From assembly GCA_014706295.1 (NCBI GenBank), contig JACSVZ010000004.1, forward strand, positions 93,197,548 through 93,261,547: a DNA stretch of 64,000 nt, read 5' to 3'. The position numbers and the translations under genes are program-made. The DNA comes from Lycocorax pyrrhopterus obiensis (Eukaryota > Chordata > Aves > Passeriformes > Paradisaeidae). The notes under the pieces were generated by a model that was not told where the DNA came from, searched no databases, and saw nothing but the letters and a program-made list of their open reading frames with translations. Below, in pieces: positions 14,046 to 24,450 of the stretch (positions are counted from its first letter, which is position 1; the number at the start of each line of letters is the position of its first letter).

Positions 14046-14265
14046 ATAGGATAGGATAGGATAGGATAGGATAGGATAGGATAGGATAGGATAGGATAGG
14101 GTAGGGTAGGGTAGGGTAGGGTAGGGTAGGGTAGGATAGGATAGGATAGGATAGGATAGGATAGGATAGGATAGGATAGGATAGGATAGGATAGGATAGC
14201 ATAGCATAGCATAGGATAGCATAGGATAGCATAGGATAGCATAGGATAGGATAGCATAGGATAGG
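14046..14265 (+). repeat. Pentanucleotide array (ATAGG)n with GTAGG and ATAGC blocks
   Basis: Forty-four 5-bp units with block structure. Eleven ATAGG units (14046-14100) are followed by seven GTAGG (14101-14135), twelve ATAGG (14136-14195) and fourteen mixed ATAGC/ATAGG units (14196-14265). On the minus strand no frame has a stop, which creates artificial open frames with a SYPIL-type 5-residue repeat. The array abuts the 3' end of the minus-strand CR1 at 14266, so it probably grew from that element's short repeat tail. The unit is not the telomeric TTAGGG. Confidence 0.95.
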
Positions 14266-15470
14266 TCAGGTCCAGTTGGAGGGGACCTACTAATCCAACT
14301 GTGATGCCACATCAGGGTTGATCAGGGCTAATAGTAAAAACAGGTTATTAAGGGCATAGTCCAAATGCCTTTTAAACACTGACAGGCTCTTCTCTAGGAA
14401 GCTGGTTCCAGTGTTTTCCCACCCTTGCTGTAAAGAAATGCCTCTTAATGTCAAGTCTGAACCTTCCTGATGCATCTTTGAACCAATCCCACACGTCCTG
14501 TCACTGGATACCAGGAGAAGAGCTCAGCACATCCCTCTCTACTCTCTTTCCCCAGTAAGCTGTAGAGGGAATGAGACCTCTTCTCAGCAGCCTTCTCTCC
14601 AAACTACAACAAGAAGGTCTCAGCCACTCCCTACAAGACGCTCCTTCCAGCCCTTTCACCAGCTTTGTTGTCCTCTGGAGATGCATCCAAGGACCTTTAC
14701 ACCCTTCTTAAATGGTGGGGCCCGGAACCCCACCCAGTGCTGAAGGTGAGGCTGCACCAACTCTGAACAGAGTGGGACAATCACCTCTTTTGACTGGCGG
14801 GCGATGCTGGGTTTGGTGATCCCAGGATGGGCTTTGCCCTCCTGGCTGCTGGGGCACTGCTGACTGACATGGAGCCTGCTGCCACCCAGCACCCCCAGAT
14901 CCCTGTCTGCAGGGCTGCTCTACAGCCACTTCTCCCTCAGAATATACTTGTGCCTGGCATTACTCCATACCAGGTGGAGAATCTGGCATTTTTTCTTTTC
15001 AAATGGCATGCCATTAATGATTCCACAATGCTCCAGTCTCTTTAGATCCCTCTACAAGGCTTCTCATTCCTTGAGAGAGTCAACAATATCTCACAGTTTT
15101 GTATCATCAGCAAATTTGCTAATTGTGCATTCAACTGAGATCATAATAAAAGTATGGAACAGAACTGGCTCTGGAATCGAACCCTGAGGAGCACTGTTGA
15201 TTTCCAGTCACCATCTGGGTGTACATTGCAACTCTTTAAGCCCCGCTCTACAGCCAGTTCTCTACCCAGAGCACCATGTTTTTGTTTGCACCGTTTGTTT
15301 GCATGCCTGTTTTACAACTGGATGACTTATGCAAAAGGATTCTATGAGGGACAGTATCAAAAGCCTTAGCAAAATCCAGAAAAACTACATCCAACAACTT
15401 CCTTCATTCACTAGACAGGTGATCTTATCATAGAAAGATATCAAATGAGTTAGACATTTTGTTCTCAGGT
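14266..15470 (-). mobile_element. CR1 LINE relic with part of the reverse transcriptase
   Basis: Read on the minus strand, this copy holds the second half of CR1 ORF2 and its 3' UTR. Near 15348-15386 it encodes FLDFAKAFDTVPHRILLHK, the RT motif A region with its aspartate. Near 15103-15114 it keeps FADD, the catalytic YADD-type motif, followed by TKL and a stop. Further on come SKEVIVPLCSELVQPHL and FRAPPFKKGVKVL (14690-14800), an LEKRLLRRGLI-like part (14560-14620) and FLEKSLSVFKRHLDYAL (14360-14410). These follow the normal CR1 order. Several stops and frameshifts make it a pseudogene. Its 3' end meets the ATAGG array where CR1 normally carries 8-bp repeats. Confidence 0.92.
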
Positions 15471-16441
15471 GTATAGCCAAGAGCTGATTTTGAAATTTGA
15501 ATTTATTTAATTTAAGGGGGACAGAAAGTATTCAACCAGAGTTGTACTTGAGTGTTTCTGGAGTAGGATTGGAAACCAAGCTCAAAAGAAAGCACAAGGG
15601 ATAAATACATATAGTTCACAAGACTAGCAGCTGAGTTTGATTTCTTTTTGTGGTACCCATGGCAATAATACTACATTACTATCACGGTGCAAACAGTGTT
15701 ATTGGACATAGTCCAGTGGCACATCTGATTAATGCATGTCTTCTGAACGTGTATCTGATAAAAATGGCAATTCCTCCATTTTTCCTACTGGTTTGATCCA
15801 CTGGCTAATCAACTACTGTGATAATACTGTGTCTCATTTCCCACTTTAACCTGTCTGGTTTAAATTTCCAGCCAGTTAAACTGAGGAGTTTTTAATAGCT
15901 AATATTTCTTCCCTATGATGGCACTTATCCCCAAGGATCAAGTCACTTCTCATTCAGTGCTGCACTAATGGAGCCTGGATGGTGACAAAAGGCACTTTAG
16001 ACTGAAGCCAGGTCATCTTCTGTGGAGTTCAAAGGAGTTGTGCTGTTCAAACAAAACCAAAAATATCCTTAGGTGAGAGCAGATGATCTGCAAAAAATAT
16101 AGGAGCCATTTATGTGACCTGTTGACCAGCACCACGCCTAACAAGAGAATGATAATGTAAACTTTTTGAGAGGTTTTGACTCTCTACCACTCTCTGCCAG
16201 AATAAGCCCGCTCTTATCTAAATTCAGGAAGATTAGTGTGTTTCAGTCAAGACTTGGCCCATCCTTATATACTCATCCTCCATGAGTACAAGGACAGATA
16301 AGCATCTCTTTGCTTTATCCTAGCTGGCAACACTACACGTCTCCCAGGAGCAGTTCATGGGCGTCCTTCACCCCCTTGTAAATAACCACTTCTGAGAGCA
16401 CAGAGGAGTCATTCTCCATAATTAAGACCTAATTCAATATC
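15471..16441. other. Non-coding stretch
   Basis: Between the CR1 relic and the palindromic segment I see no gene and no clear element. The first few tens of bases may still be diverged CR1. Confidence 0.45.
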
Positions 16442-16479
16442 CACTGAAATCAATGGAAGTTTTTCCACTGACTTTAGTG
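16442..16479. repeat. Imperfect palindrome of old amniote repeat type
   Basis: CACTGAAATCAATGGAA (16442-16458) and TTCCACTGACTTTAGTG (16463-16479) form an inverted repeat with a few mismatches around a 4-base loop. The wording (ccattgaaatcaatggaagt and its complement) recalls a palindromic motif I know as frequent in bird and reptile DNA. I cannot name the family. Confidence 0.45.
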
Positions 16480-16614
16480 TGCTTCAGCCTGAGCCCTGAA
16501 ACCAACAATCATCGGGTGACATTTGTGTTATATTAACCCAGCCTTTAGGAAGTGTATTGAGGTCTCCAACTTATTTCACATAAGCCACCAAACAGTAATA
16601 ATTTTCAGACAGTG

Positions 16615-16695
16615 TCAACCTGACCCAGATTTGAACTGGCAATCTGGAGGTAGAAAGCACTATAATCCATTACTAGCCCGGTGAACCATCTGGTC
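16615..16695 (-). repeat. tRNA-like SINE relic
   Basis: On the minus strand a tggttcaccgggctagtaat segment is followed about 30 bases later by gccagttcaaatctgg, which resembles a Pol III B box (GGTTCRANNCC). The spacing fits a tRNA-derived promoter. No cloverleaf with a proper acceptor stem is evident, so it is not a tRNA gene; an old tRNA-derived SINE is the best reading. Confidence 0.4.
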
Positions 16696-18601
16696 ACAAT
16701 ATCTCAAGCAACTTATATGGTTCTTAGTCACTGAGTAGCTTACTGAGACTCGTATGGTAAAAACCAGAATTTGTCTATGGGTGTACATGTACATATCTAA
16801 ACATAATTAAGAATTGTCTCTCGTCAATATAAATAGTAATAAAATACACTGATTTTCCATTCACTAGTGTGCAAAAAAAGAATTATTTTACCGGTTTTGT
16901 ATTGGAGTGACAATTAGTATGAAAAACACAAGGACCTAGGGTAAAATCCTAACAAAGTCTCTGTGACCCCCTAGTCAGGCATGTGGATATTTTCGCAAGT
17001 ATCTCCAGCACTTTATGTGGGTGTTTCTTTTGAATACATAAATGCTTAGTCAGATACATTCTTTTTTACAGTTTTACAAGGAATTTATTTTGCTGTCTTA
17101 AACTTTCCCACCAAGAATTGAGCTTGCTGGTTACACACAGAATACATTAATTTCTACCACCATCTCATGTTTATATTTCACAGAAAAGGCAAGGGATGCA
17201 GCTTTCCTGTGTTTTGTACTTTAACCACTTGTCTGTATTTAAGTAAAATGAGTGTCAAAGGCTACTAGGTTAGGTGATGTCATTTTATATCTATTTTGCA
17301 GATGTATAAGTGACTAAAAGATGGAAGCCAGTGAAAAATAAGATCCAGAGGGAGCTTCGTACATTTCGGACCATAAGTTTGTTCTTTAAAGATTGTCTTT
17401 CAGACAAAAAGTATTTAGTCTTGAAATATTAGCAAGAAAGATATTCATATGATTCAATGTATATACTTTAATATTTTAATAATCTTCCTGGTCTCAAAGC
17501 CACACTTCATTTAAGCTATATTCTACAGTAGCAGTCAGGGTCAATTTATAGAAGAAAACTCATTAATAAAGTGATAGATGTATGAATATAAATGCACCAC
17601 AAGAAACTCAGACTACAAAATCACAGAAAAGGCAGAACATTTACAGAAGTCTTGTATTTAAACTGGCTTTTACAAACTTATTTTACTAGTGTTATAATGC
17701 CAGTTTAAAATTAAAGACCAATGCTGCTTGGCACTCAGAGGGTTTTGCCTAGTTTATGAACAGGTACCTACTTATTTTACTACAAAGTTTTTTTAAAAAC
17801 CATGTGAATTTCCATCTTATAAAAAAGAAGAACCTAACATTTGTCCAAGGTCCTACATTCTTCTACTTGAGTTCTTCACGCTAACGCCACAGTACACTGC
17901 ATGCGGGTTATCCACGAGTACGTAAGAATAAGCTTTTTGCTGTGTCTGACCTACAAAATAGTTCAAGTGCTAATACACTAATCTTTCTATTCATTGTTCC
18001 AGGAAAAAGAAAGGAGAGATAGAAAATAAATCTCTTGGTTTACCTCTTTACCACTTTTAAGTTCTCCTTGTGGCTTATCAGAGGTATTTGATACTCATAC
18101 GCTTAATTCTGCAAGTACTACTCACTGCACCTTTCTCCATTTGTTATCCATTTGCTGACAACAAAAAGATCCACTACACACCAATCAGTGCAAAATCTGT
18201 AGAGAGAAAAGAAATAACACTGTAACTAGAATATATGATGTCAGAAGAAAACATTTTTGCTGACAAGACATTCTTCAGGACTTACTGAAGGAAAGAAGCA
18301 GCCCCAGACTCAGATGGATTCAGCCTCTGACTTTCAGGTGGCAGAAGGGTAACAACTTTGTGTTATGCCTCAAAAACCTGTCCATAATAAGCAAAAAAGT
18401 ATTTCTGTGTGAAAAAGATTTAAAAACACCTTGACCTCAAAAATAGGCCGTCACTAGAATGTTTATCTGCTTCCTGGTCAGACCTTGTTTTTGATATTGT
18501 TTTTAATAATATTTGAAAATATACACAGTCATGGTGAAATTACCAAGTCACCAAATAAAATATCCATATACTGGGATACAGTGGAAAAGAAAAAACAAAG
18601 A
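16696..18601. other. Unique AT-rich non-coding stretch
   Basis: No open frame of note and no recognisable repeat. A weak MIR-like piece (atctattttgcagatg) lies near 17290, too short to call. Confidence 0.5.
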
Positions 18602-18966
18602 TGTCGCTGTTTTCCCCACGGATGAGTAGAGAAACGACACGAAGTCCAGGCTCAGGGATAGATGGAAGTGATTTAATGATCTTCAGAAGGCTTTTATATA
18701 TTAGTTCACAAAGTGTATTAAGTGGCATAAGGTAATTGGTTTTTTGCCATCCACCCCTTAAGGGGATTGGTCAAGTTTTAAGACACTCATCTCTGAATGT
18801 TTTTCTAGTTAGAACCATAAGAATTCTGCAAAACAACCTGCAGGTGCAAGAAGTTTACAAAACTGTAACATTGTTTTGAGTTACTTGCATGGGAAAGACA
18901 GAACTCTCACAAAAATGCTGCAGAGAGCTGAAGAAATTCTCTGCTGGAGCTTTTTCAGCATCTACA
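18602..18966 (-). mobile_element. Solo LTR of an endogenous retrovirus
   Basis: Read on the minus strand the segment starts TGTAGATGCTG and ends AACAGCGACA, so it has the TG...CA ends of a retroviral LTR (about 365 bp). It contains CCAAT motifs, a TATATAAAAG TATA box (18689-18701) and, about 15 bases further, an ATTAAA polyadenylation signal (18672-18677). Placing the poly(A) signal between the TATA box and a short R region is the arrangement known from avian alpharetroviral LTRs. No internal retroviral genes lie on either side, so it is a solo LTR. I see no convincing target-site duplication. Confidence 0.7.
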
Positions 18967-19384
18967 CATATACTACTAGATAATTTCTGAACTGAAAGTT
19001 CTGCTTCAGTATTCTAAGAGAGCCTCATATTTGAAGCCTCTTAGATTGCTAATATGCTTCAATTAGCCTTTGTGTTTTTAATTCTGTGATAAGATTTGGT
19101 AGGATATTACATAGCATCCCTTTATATTACAGCTTTAAAAATCTTTTGAAAGTCAAGAGAGGGAGAAAAGTAGCATCCTCCTTAAAGTTTCTCATTGTTT
19201 CAGTAGATGCATAGAAATTGCAAAGCATAGAAATTGCAATGCAGCATTGGGCAAGAACCAAGTTATATTTCACTATCACTTGCTGTATTATTTGTTTTAT
19301 CTCCATTTTTATTATAAAAGCAAGAATAACGCACTTTTAATGTAAGGCAAGGATAAGAATTATTTAAAAGTAGAACACTTGTAT

Positions 19385-19560
19385 TCTACAGATCAGCAAA
19401 TGCTTTACAAATAATAATGAATTACGTTTCATATCCCTACTGATTTTTTTTCTATTTTACAGCAAAGAGGCAGAACAACCTGGGATATCTCACTAAAGGT
19501 CACCTCATCCACCAAGCCAATGCTCTAGCTAGAAATAAAGGCCCTAGGTAACCTGACTCC
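19385..19560 (+). repeat. L2/MIR-family 3' tail relic
   Basis: The order atgctttacaaataataatg, then a catatccct-type part, then ctattttacagcaaagaggc, then aaggtcacctcatccaccaa and gctctagctagaaat follows the L2/MIR tail (ctttacaaacattaat, tttacagatgaggaaactgag, aggtcacacagc, gagctaggat). The whole tail order is kept, which makes this the clearest MIR/L2 relic here, though highly diverged. Confidence 0.55.
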
Positions 19561-19835
19561 CAGTTATACATGCTAATCACTAGGCAAAATTCTGCCAGGA
19601 GATTCAGAAAGGCAGTGAGAGCCATGAGTTTAGAAGAAATGTCACCTGCTAAGGCCTGACTTCTGTGGCATTGCTGTGTCAGACAGAGTCACACCCCTGA
19701 AGCTACACCACCTGGACCTGCAGCCTGGAAGAGAGCAGCGCAGCTACTCATTTGGTGTGCTTTGGTAAAGGAAGACAATTTTGCCATTTTGGTCTGCTCA
19801 TGTAGCTCTCTTTACATTCAAAACACCTTTTTGAT

Positions 19836-20385
19836 TGTGGTGGGTTGACCCTGGCTGGCCTCCTGGTACCCATCAAGCCACTCTACTGCTTCCCTCAACA
19901 GGCTCAGCTTCACTCATAGCTGTCCTACCTCCTCCACCGAGGAAGGATGGAGTACGAGAGCTTTGGTCAGTTTATAACACTCGCCTCTGAGGTCCTTCCT
20001 CCTTGCAGTCTTTCCCTGATCCAGTGTGGGGTCCTTCCCACAGGAGGCAGTTCTTCATGACCATCTCCAACATGGGTCCTTCCCATGGGCTGCAGTTCTT
20101 CAAGAACTGTTCCAGTGTGGGTGGTTTCCATCGGATATAATCTGTCAGGAATGGATTGCCCCAGTGTAGGCTCCCCATGGGCCACAGATTCTGACAGGAA
20201 ACCTGCTGCTGTGTGAGCTCCTCTTCACAGGCTGCAGTTCCTGCCAAGAGTCTACTCCAGTGCAGGTTCTCCATGGGCGATGGCTTCTTTCAGGGCACAT
20301 CCATCTGCTCTGGCATGGGGTCTTCCAAGGGCCACAGGTGGGTATCTGTTCCACCACGGACTTCCTGTGGGCTGTCTGTAAAGAC
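19836..20385 (-). mobile_element. Truncated ERV LTR of a common avian family
   Basis: The plus strand begins tgtggtgggttgaccctggc, which I recognise as the 3' border (read antisense) of an LTR family common in bird genomes. After about 65 bases the match jumps to a cctcctccaccgagg part, skipping the portion that normally holds the AATAAA signal, so there is an internal deletion of roughly 150 bp (inference from the remembered family layout). The rest consists of degenerate 45-60 bp repeats built on ctccagtgtgggtccttccc and gggctgcagttcttca, typical of this LTR. The promoter-side end is missing. It cannot act as an intact LTR. Confidence 0.8.
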
Positions 20386-21387
20386 TCCTTTTCATGAATG
20401 ACTCCTGAACTTCTTTGATTGATCACTATCAACCATTAAGATTTTTCTATCCTTCAGATACCTCGACCCACAAATAAAAGTCAGGTATGAAGGATATTCT
20501 GTGTCTTTTTTTAAGATGTCATACACATATCAGTAACTCCTGTCTATCTATGCAGATATATGGAATCATTCAGGATAGGCTTTGACCTGCCAGAATTAAG
20601 CATACAAAATAGCAGTCCAACATACATCTACATAATGGACTGCCAACAGTCCCATTTCAGAATCATCCAGCTACAAACCAGTTCACATCAAAGTGCCAGA
20701 TGTGTGTTAGAAGCACATTGTTCCAGTAGTAATTAGCCAAGTTAAAAAAATTATTTGCCAGCATTCGGTCTGCAGAGTGTTCATTTTGAACCCATTTAAT
20801 TATTCTTCACTGGTTTCTTCCTCAAGCTTTGTCTCTTGAGCTACTGTGGATATTTACCACTATGAAAACCTAGACTGCACTGAAATACATTTCACTTTCG
20901 ACACTGACAGTGACATTGTTCTATTGCAAAAAAAAAACCAAACCCAAAACCCAAAAAACAAAATTAAAAAAACACAGCCAAAAAAGAAAGGAGGTGAGAG
21001 AGAACAAAGGCTGTCTGAAAAACTCATGATGCCAGTTTTTGTGAGTTTTCAGATGTAAGTCTGAACAATTTACACAAATGTCAATGGAGTTCATTGATTC
21101 TGAGTTCTGGTACAAGGATCTCTACCTCTCTTAAACAGCTGAGTTTTCCTCTGAGATAAAGCTGAGGCAGTGTGTTGGGACAGAGCTCCAAGCTGGACTG
21201 AAGAGCAGACACTAGTCCTGCAAAACTCACTGCAGATACTACTGAACAAGAAACCAGGATATCTGAGCAAGCCCAGAAGGACTGAGGTGTGGTGGAATTC
21301 CAAATGGGTCACTGTAAACTGCATTCTGCATCCACATCTAATGTTGGCAAGTGAGGGAAAAGGTTGAAAAAGTGGAAAAGTTTCTGA
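20386..21387. other. Non-coding stretch
   Basis: No gene. An A-rich low-complexity tract (aaaaaaaaccaaacccaaaa and variants) spans about 20929-20990. Open frames crossing it owe their length to the low-complexity composition. Confidence 0.5.
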
Positions 21388-21443
21388 TTAGGGGTTAGAT
21401 GATCACAGTGGCCCTCTCTGGCTTCAATCTTTGACTCTATGAA
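21388..21443 (+). mobile_element. CR1 LINE 3' terminus, small
   Basis: ggggttagatgatcacagtg followed by gccctctctggcttcaatct and gactctatgaa matches the last 55 bases of CR1 (tagatgatc, a cccttccaacctcaatc-like part, tctatga) with many changes. It is plus strand and 5'-truncated. Confidence 0.55.
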
Positions 21444-24380
21444 TAAACAATGAGAGTATTTAGAGTGCAGAGGGAAACAAGGAAACCTTATCAGCAGGTG
21501 CTCAGTTGGGTTCCCAATAATATTCACTGCTGGATATCATTGCTGGTCGGGGTCCACTGTTAATTGGATGGTGCTGAGAACACAAGGATGGGCAAGAAAC
21601 GATCACATTTCCCTGGGAAGCCTGTGGAGGTCTATCACCCATTGCAACTGGGGCACCAGGAAACTTCCAGCAAAGTTGGCAGCCAGAGTTCTCTGTTGAC
21701 AGCTTCTGTGTTTGGAAAGATTGGTTGAGATGGGAATGTGCTTTTTTTTGGGTCTGAGGGAAAAAGGTGAATGGTACTTTAGGGAAAGCTGTGAGAAATT
21801 TATTTTGCTGCTGATGTTTATAATGCTTGTGGTTGCAGTATACGCTCCAATATATTATGATGCACATAAGATTAAGCAAACTGCATAGCTATACAATTAT
21901 TAGGCAAAGGTCATTGCACTGGGGATGACGTTTAGGATCTATGAACAATGAAATGTAAACTCACTCCAGCGTTCACTTATTTTCACAGTGATCTCTCTTC
22001 TTGATGAACTGAAAAATTTCATTTATATAAAAGTCCAGCTCTCTTGCAAATCCAGTCTTTGCACTAGAATCACAGTAGTGGTGAAAGAAATGTGCAGCGA
22101 GAGGGAAAGTTCTTTCTTTCAAAAAGTTGCCTCCATTTGCATGTACTTTTAAAAGTAATGTACAGTATATCTTTAAGCAGATGGTACTGATATGGGATTT
22201 CCCCATGTCATTTACTTGTTCAGGACTGATATTTTATAGAGAAAATAAAAGACAAAGAGAAGGGTTAAAACAAAAACGGAGTGTATTAAATATCTTTTTG
22301 GCGTAAGACTGCAGCCAGATTGACTCTCTGAGCAACTGTTTTTCAAAAAGCCTCCTGTGGTATTGGCCTAAGCATCCTCTGAACTAGGATATGTACAATA
22401 CATAGAGAAAGAGCAGTATCTGCTTAGTTTTCATATCATCCCTCATCAAAATAATTTAAAAAGCTATTTTCCAGGATTAAAGGGGTTATTACAAATAACA
22501 GTATTAATGAACAAGATACAGTTTGATTCTGTCATCATCATTTCAACAAAAGTACATACCCAAATGAGGTGAAACACTTCCCTTTGATTCCATCAAAGCC
22601 TTTATCATTTAACCACTTTATCTTGGATTTTACATATCACACTAGCCGAGGTTTAGCTTTCACAGCAAAGCATTTTAATACCTTTGTAAGTTTGTCTATA
22701 AACAAATGACTGGGCACCTTCAATTGGTAAGGTCAACTTCATGATTGGTGAGCATGAAAATCCTCCCAGAAAATGTGCTATCCAATTTTGGAACTGAACA
22801 TTAAAGGACCACTGTATACAGAGTGCTGACGGAAAAGGAACAGAAGTTACACTGCCATCACGGCATTGCTGGCTGCCTTTGTCACAGAATTTTTTCTTTG
22901 TTAACTCACCAACTCAGTCAGGGAGAATAACGCTCTGTGTGAAAATGAGTTAGCTCCAGTATAGCACAAATTTAAGTAGCTTTAGCTTGAGGATTACCCA
23001 TAGCCTGTTTCCCATAAATGTGTTGAATTTCAGGTTTGAGGTTTATTAAGCAATACATCACTAAAGTTCCAATTTATTAAGAAGTAATACATCAAAATAT
23101 AATAAAATAAAGTCTTAGCTAACAACTATGTGATTACTCAGCTCCTTACTGCAGGGGACACTTGATTTTATATATATATAATCATACATAGAGCTAGCCA
23201 ACTCTGCCAAAAATGCCAGTGTATTGAAATTGCAACTCTTCACAGAAGTTCAGATGAAACTTTCATTGAGAAAGGTTTCTTTGCTCCAGGACAGAATTTC
23301 TGATCAAGATGAGAGAATGAGAGAGGAAGACAGAAACAGACAGGAAAGAGAATAGCATTGTGCTTATAGCAGCTACAGAAACTGAAGTCCCCTTAAAAAG
23401 ACCCACGTCAAGAGTCTGGTTCTCTTGCAGTCCAGGTTCCTCACTGGAGTACTCTAATCTCGTATCGTCTCTGTCGTCTTCAAAAAGTTGTGGCTTTATC
23501 TTGTGAAATAAGTTTTGAAGTTTCACCAAACTGCAAAGCTATTTCCCACTCTCTGAATGGGAATTGAATCCTATAGTTTCCATAGCATTTTGTAAAGAAA
23601 GTGTTGTAAAATGAAGAGACCCGATACCAGCAAGGAGTTCAACTAGAAATAGTTTCATGTATGCAATTAGGTAATCAGTTATTAAAATAGCAGTTTAGCT
23701 GTCAGATAATGATCTATCATAGCCATGCATTCTTCAATACATGTTGAACTCTTGTGCCCAGCTTCCTATGAAGAGAGGTGCTATAATTCTTATGTTTGTT
23801 ACTTGGCCAACATTAATTTATACACAAAACATTAGCTAATTAAAAAAAAACTTGTATTATCAAGATGTGTTATTCCTGTGACAGATAACAGAATTTAAGC
23901 AAAATTATTCTTTTTCTTCATTAGGCTGCATCTAGAAAATTCATGACAACTTTCTGAATTCATGTCTTCATAAAAATGACGTTCTTCATTACATGTTTTA
24001 ATTATTTTAATACAAAGTTTAATTTTATACTTTAGTACATGGCAATTAAAAAAAGATTATTTTTCTTTTTCAAACTTAACTGGGAGTTTGCTCTAATAGA
24101 ACAATAGAAGCTTGGAGAGAAGAGGCAAGCAGAAACCTGCCACTTCCCATCTGAAGCTTACAATGGAAAGTGACCCTCTGTGCTGGATAACTGCTAACAA
24201 AATATATTACTCAGCAGGTACAGGTTCTTAAAATGAAAAAAATACAAAAAAAAATCAAAAACAAAAAAAGAAAACTAATACCATATTGACATAAAAAACC
24301 CCTTCTCTTTGATTTACACAATCTGCTGGTACATCACTATCATTGCCCTTCACCATACGATTAGTAAATTATGACTAATG
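21444..24380. other. Unique AT-rich non-coding stretch
   Basis: A 125-codon minus-strand frame (21502-21879) and an 88-codon one (23263-23529) have no recognisable domain. A short (TA)n run lies at 23171-23182, and a diverged direct duplication built on tttattaag...aatacatca near 23040-23095. No repeat family recognised. Confidence 0.5.
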
Positions 24381-24450
24381 TTATTAAGAATTACTGAGTT
24401 GGAAGGGAACTATCAGGATGATCGAGTCCAGCTCCTTACACAAAAGGACA
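24381..24450 (-). mobile_element. CR1 LINE 3' terminus, small
   Basis: On the plus strand, aattactgagttggaaggga followed by aggatgatcgagtccagctc is the reverse complement of a CR1 3' end (gagttggactcgatgatc..., cccttccaactcagtgattct). The short tail repeat is reduced. Where it ends on the right is uncertain. Confidence 0.6.

Noticed and set aside
14046..14265. Interstitial telomere array
   Set aside because: The unit is ATAGG/GTAGG (5 bp), not TTAGGG (6 bp).
13950..14312. Three overlapping minus-strand open frames of 76-120 codons with SYPIL-type repeats
   Set aside because: They exist only because the 5-bp repeat CCTAT has no stop in any minus frame; this is a property of the microsatellite, not a gene.
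14501..14892. Short minus-strand frames that look like protein genes
   Set aside because: They are the end of CR1 ORF2, broken by stops; annotated as part of the CR1 relic.
16615..16695. tRNA gene
   Set aside because: B-box-like sequence only; no cloverleaf with a paired acceptor stem.
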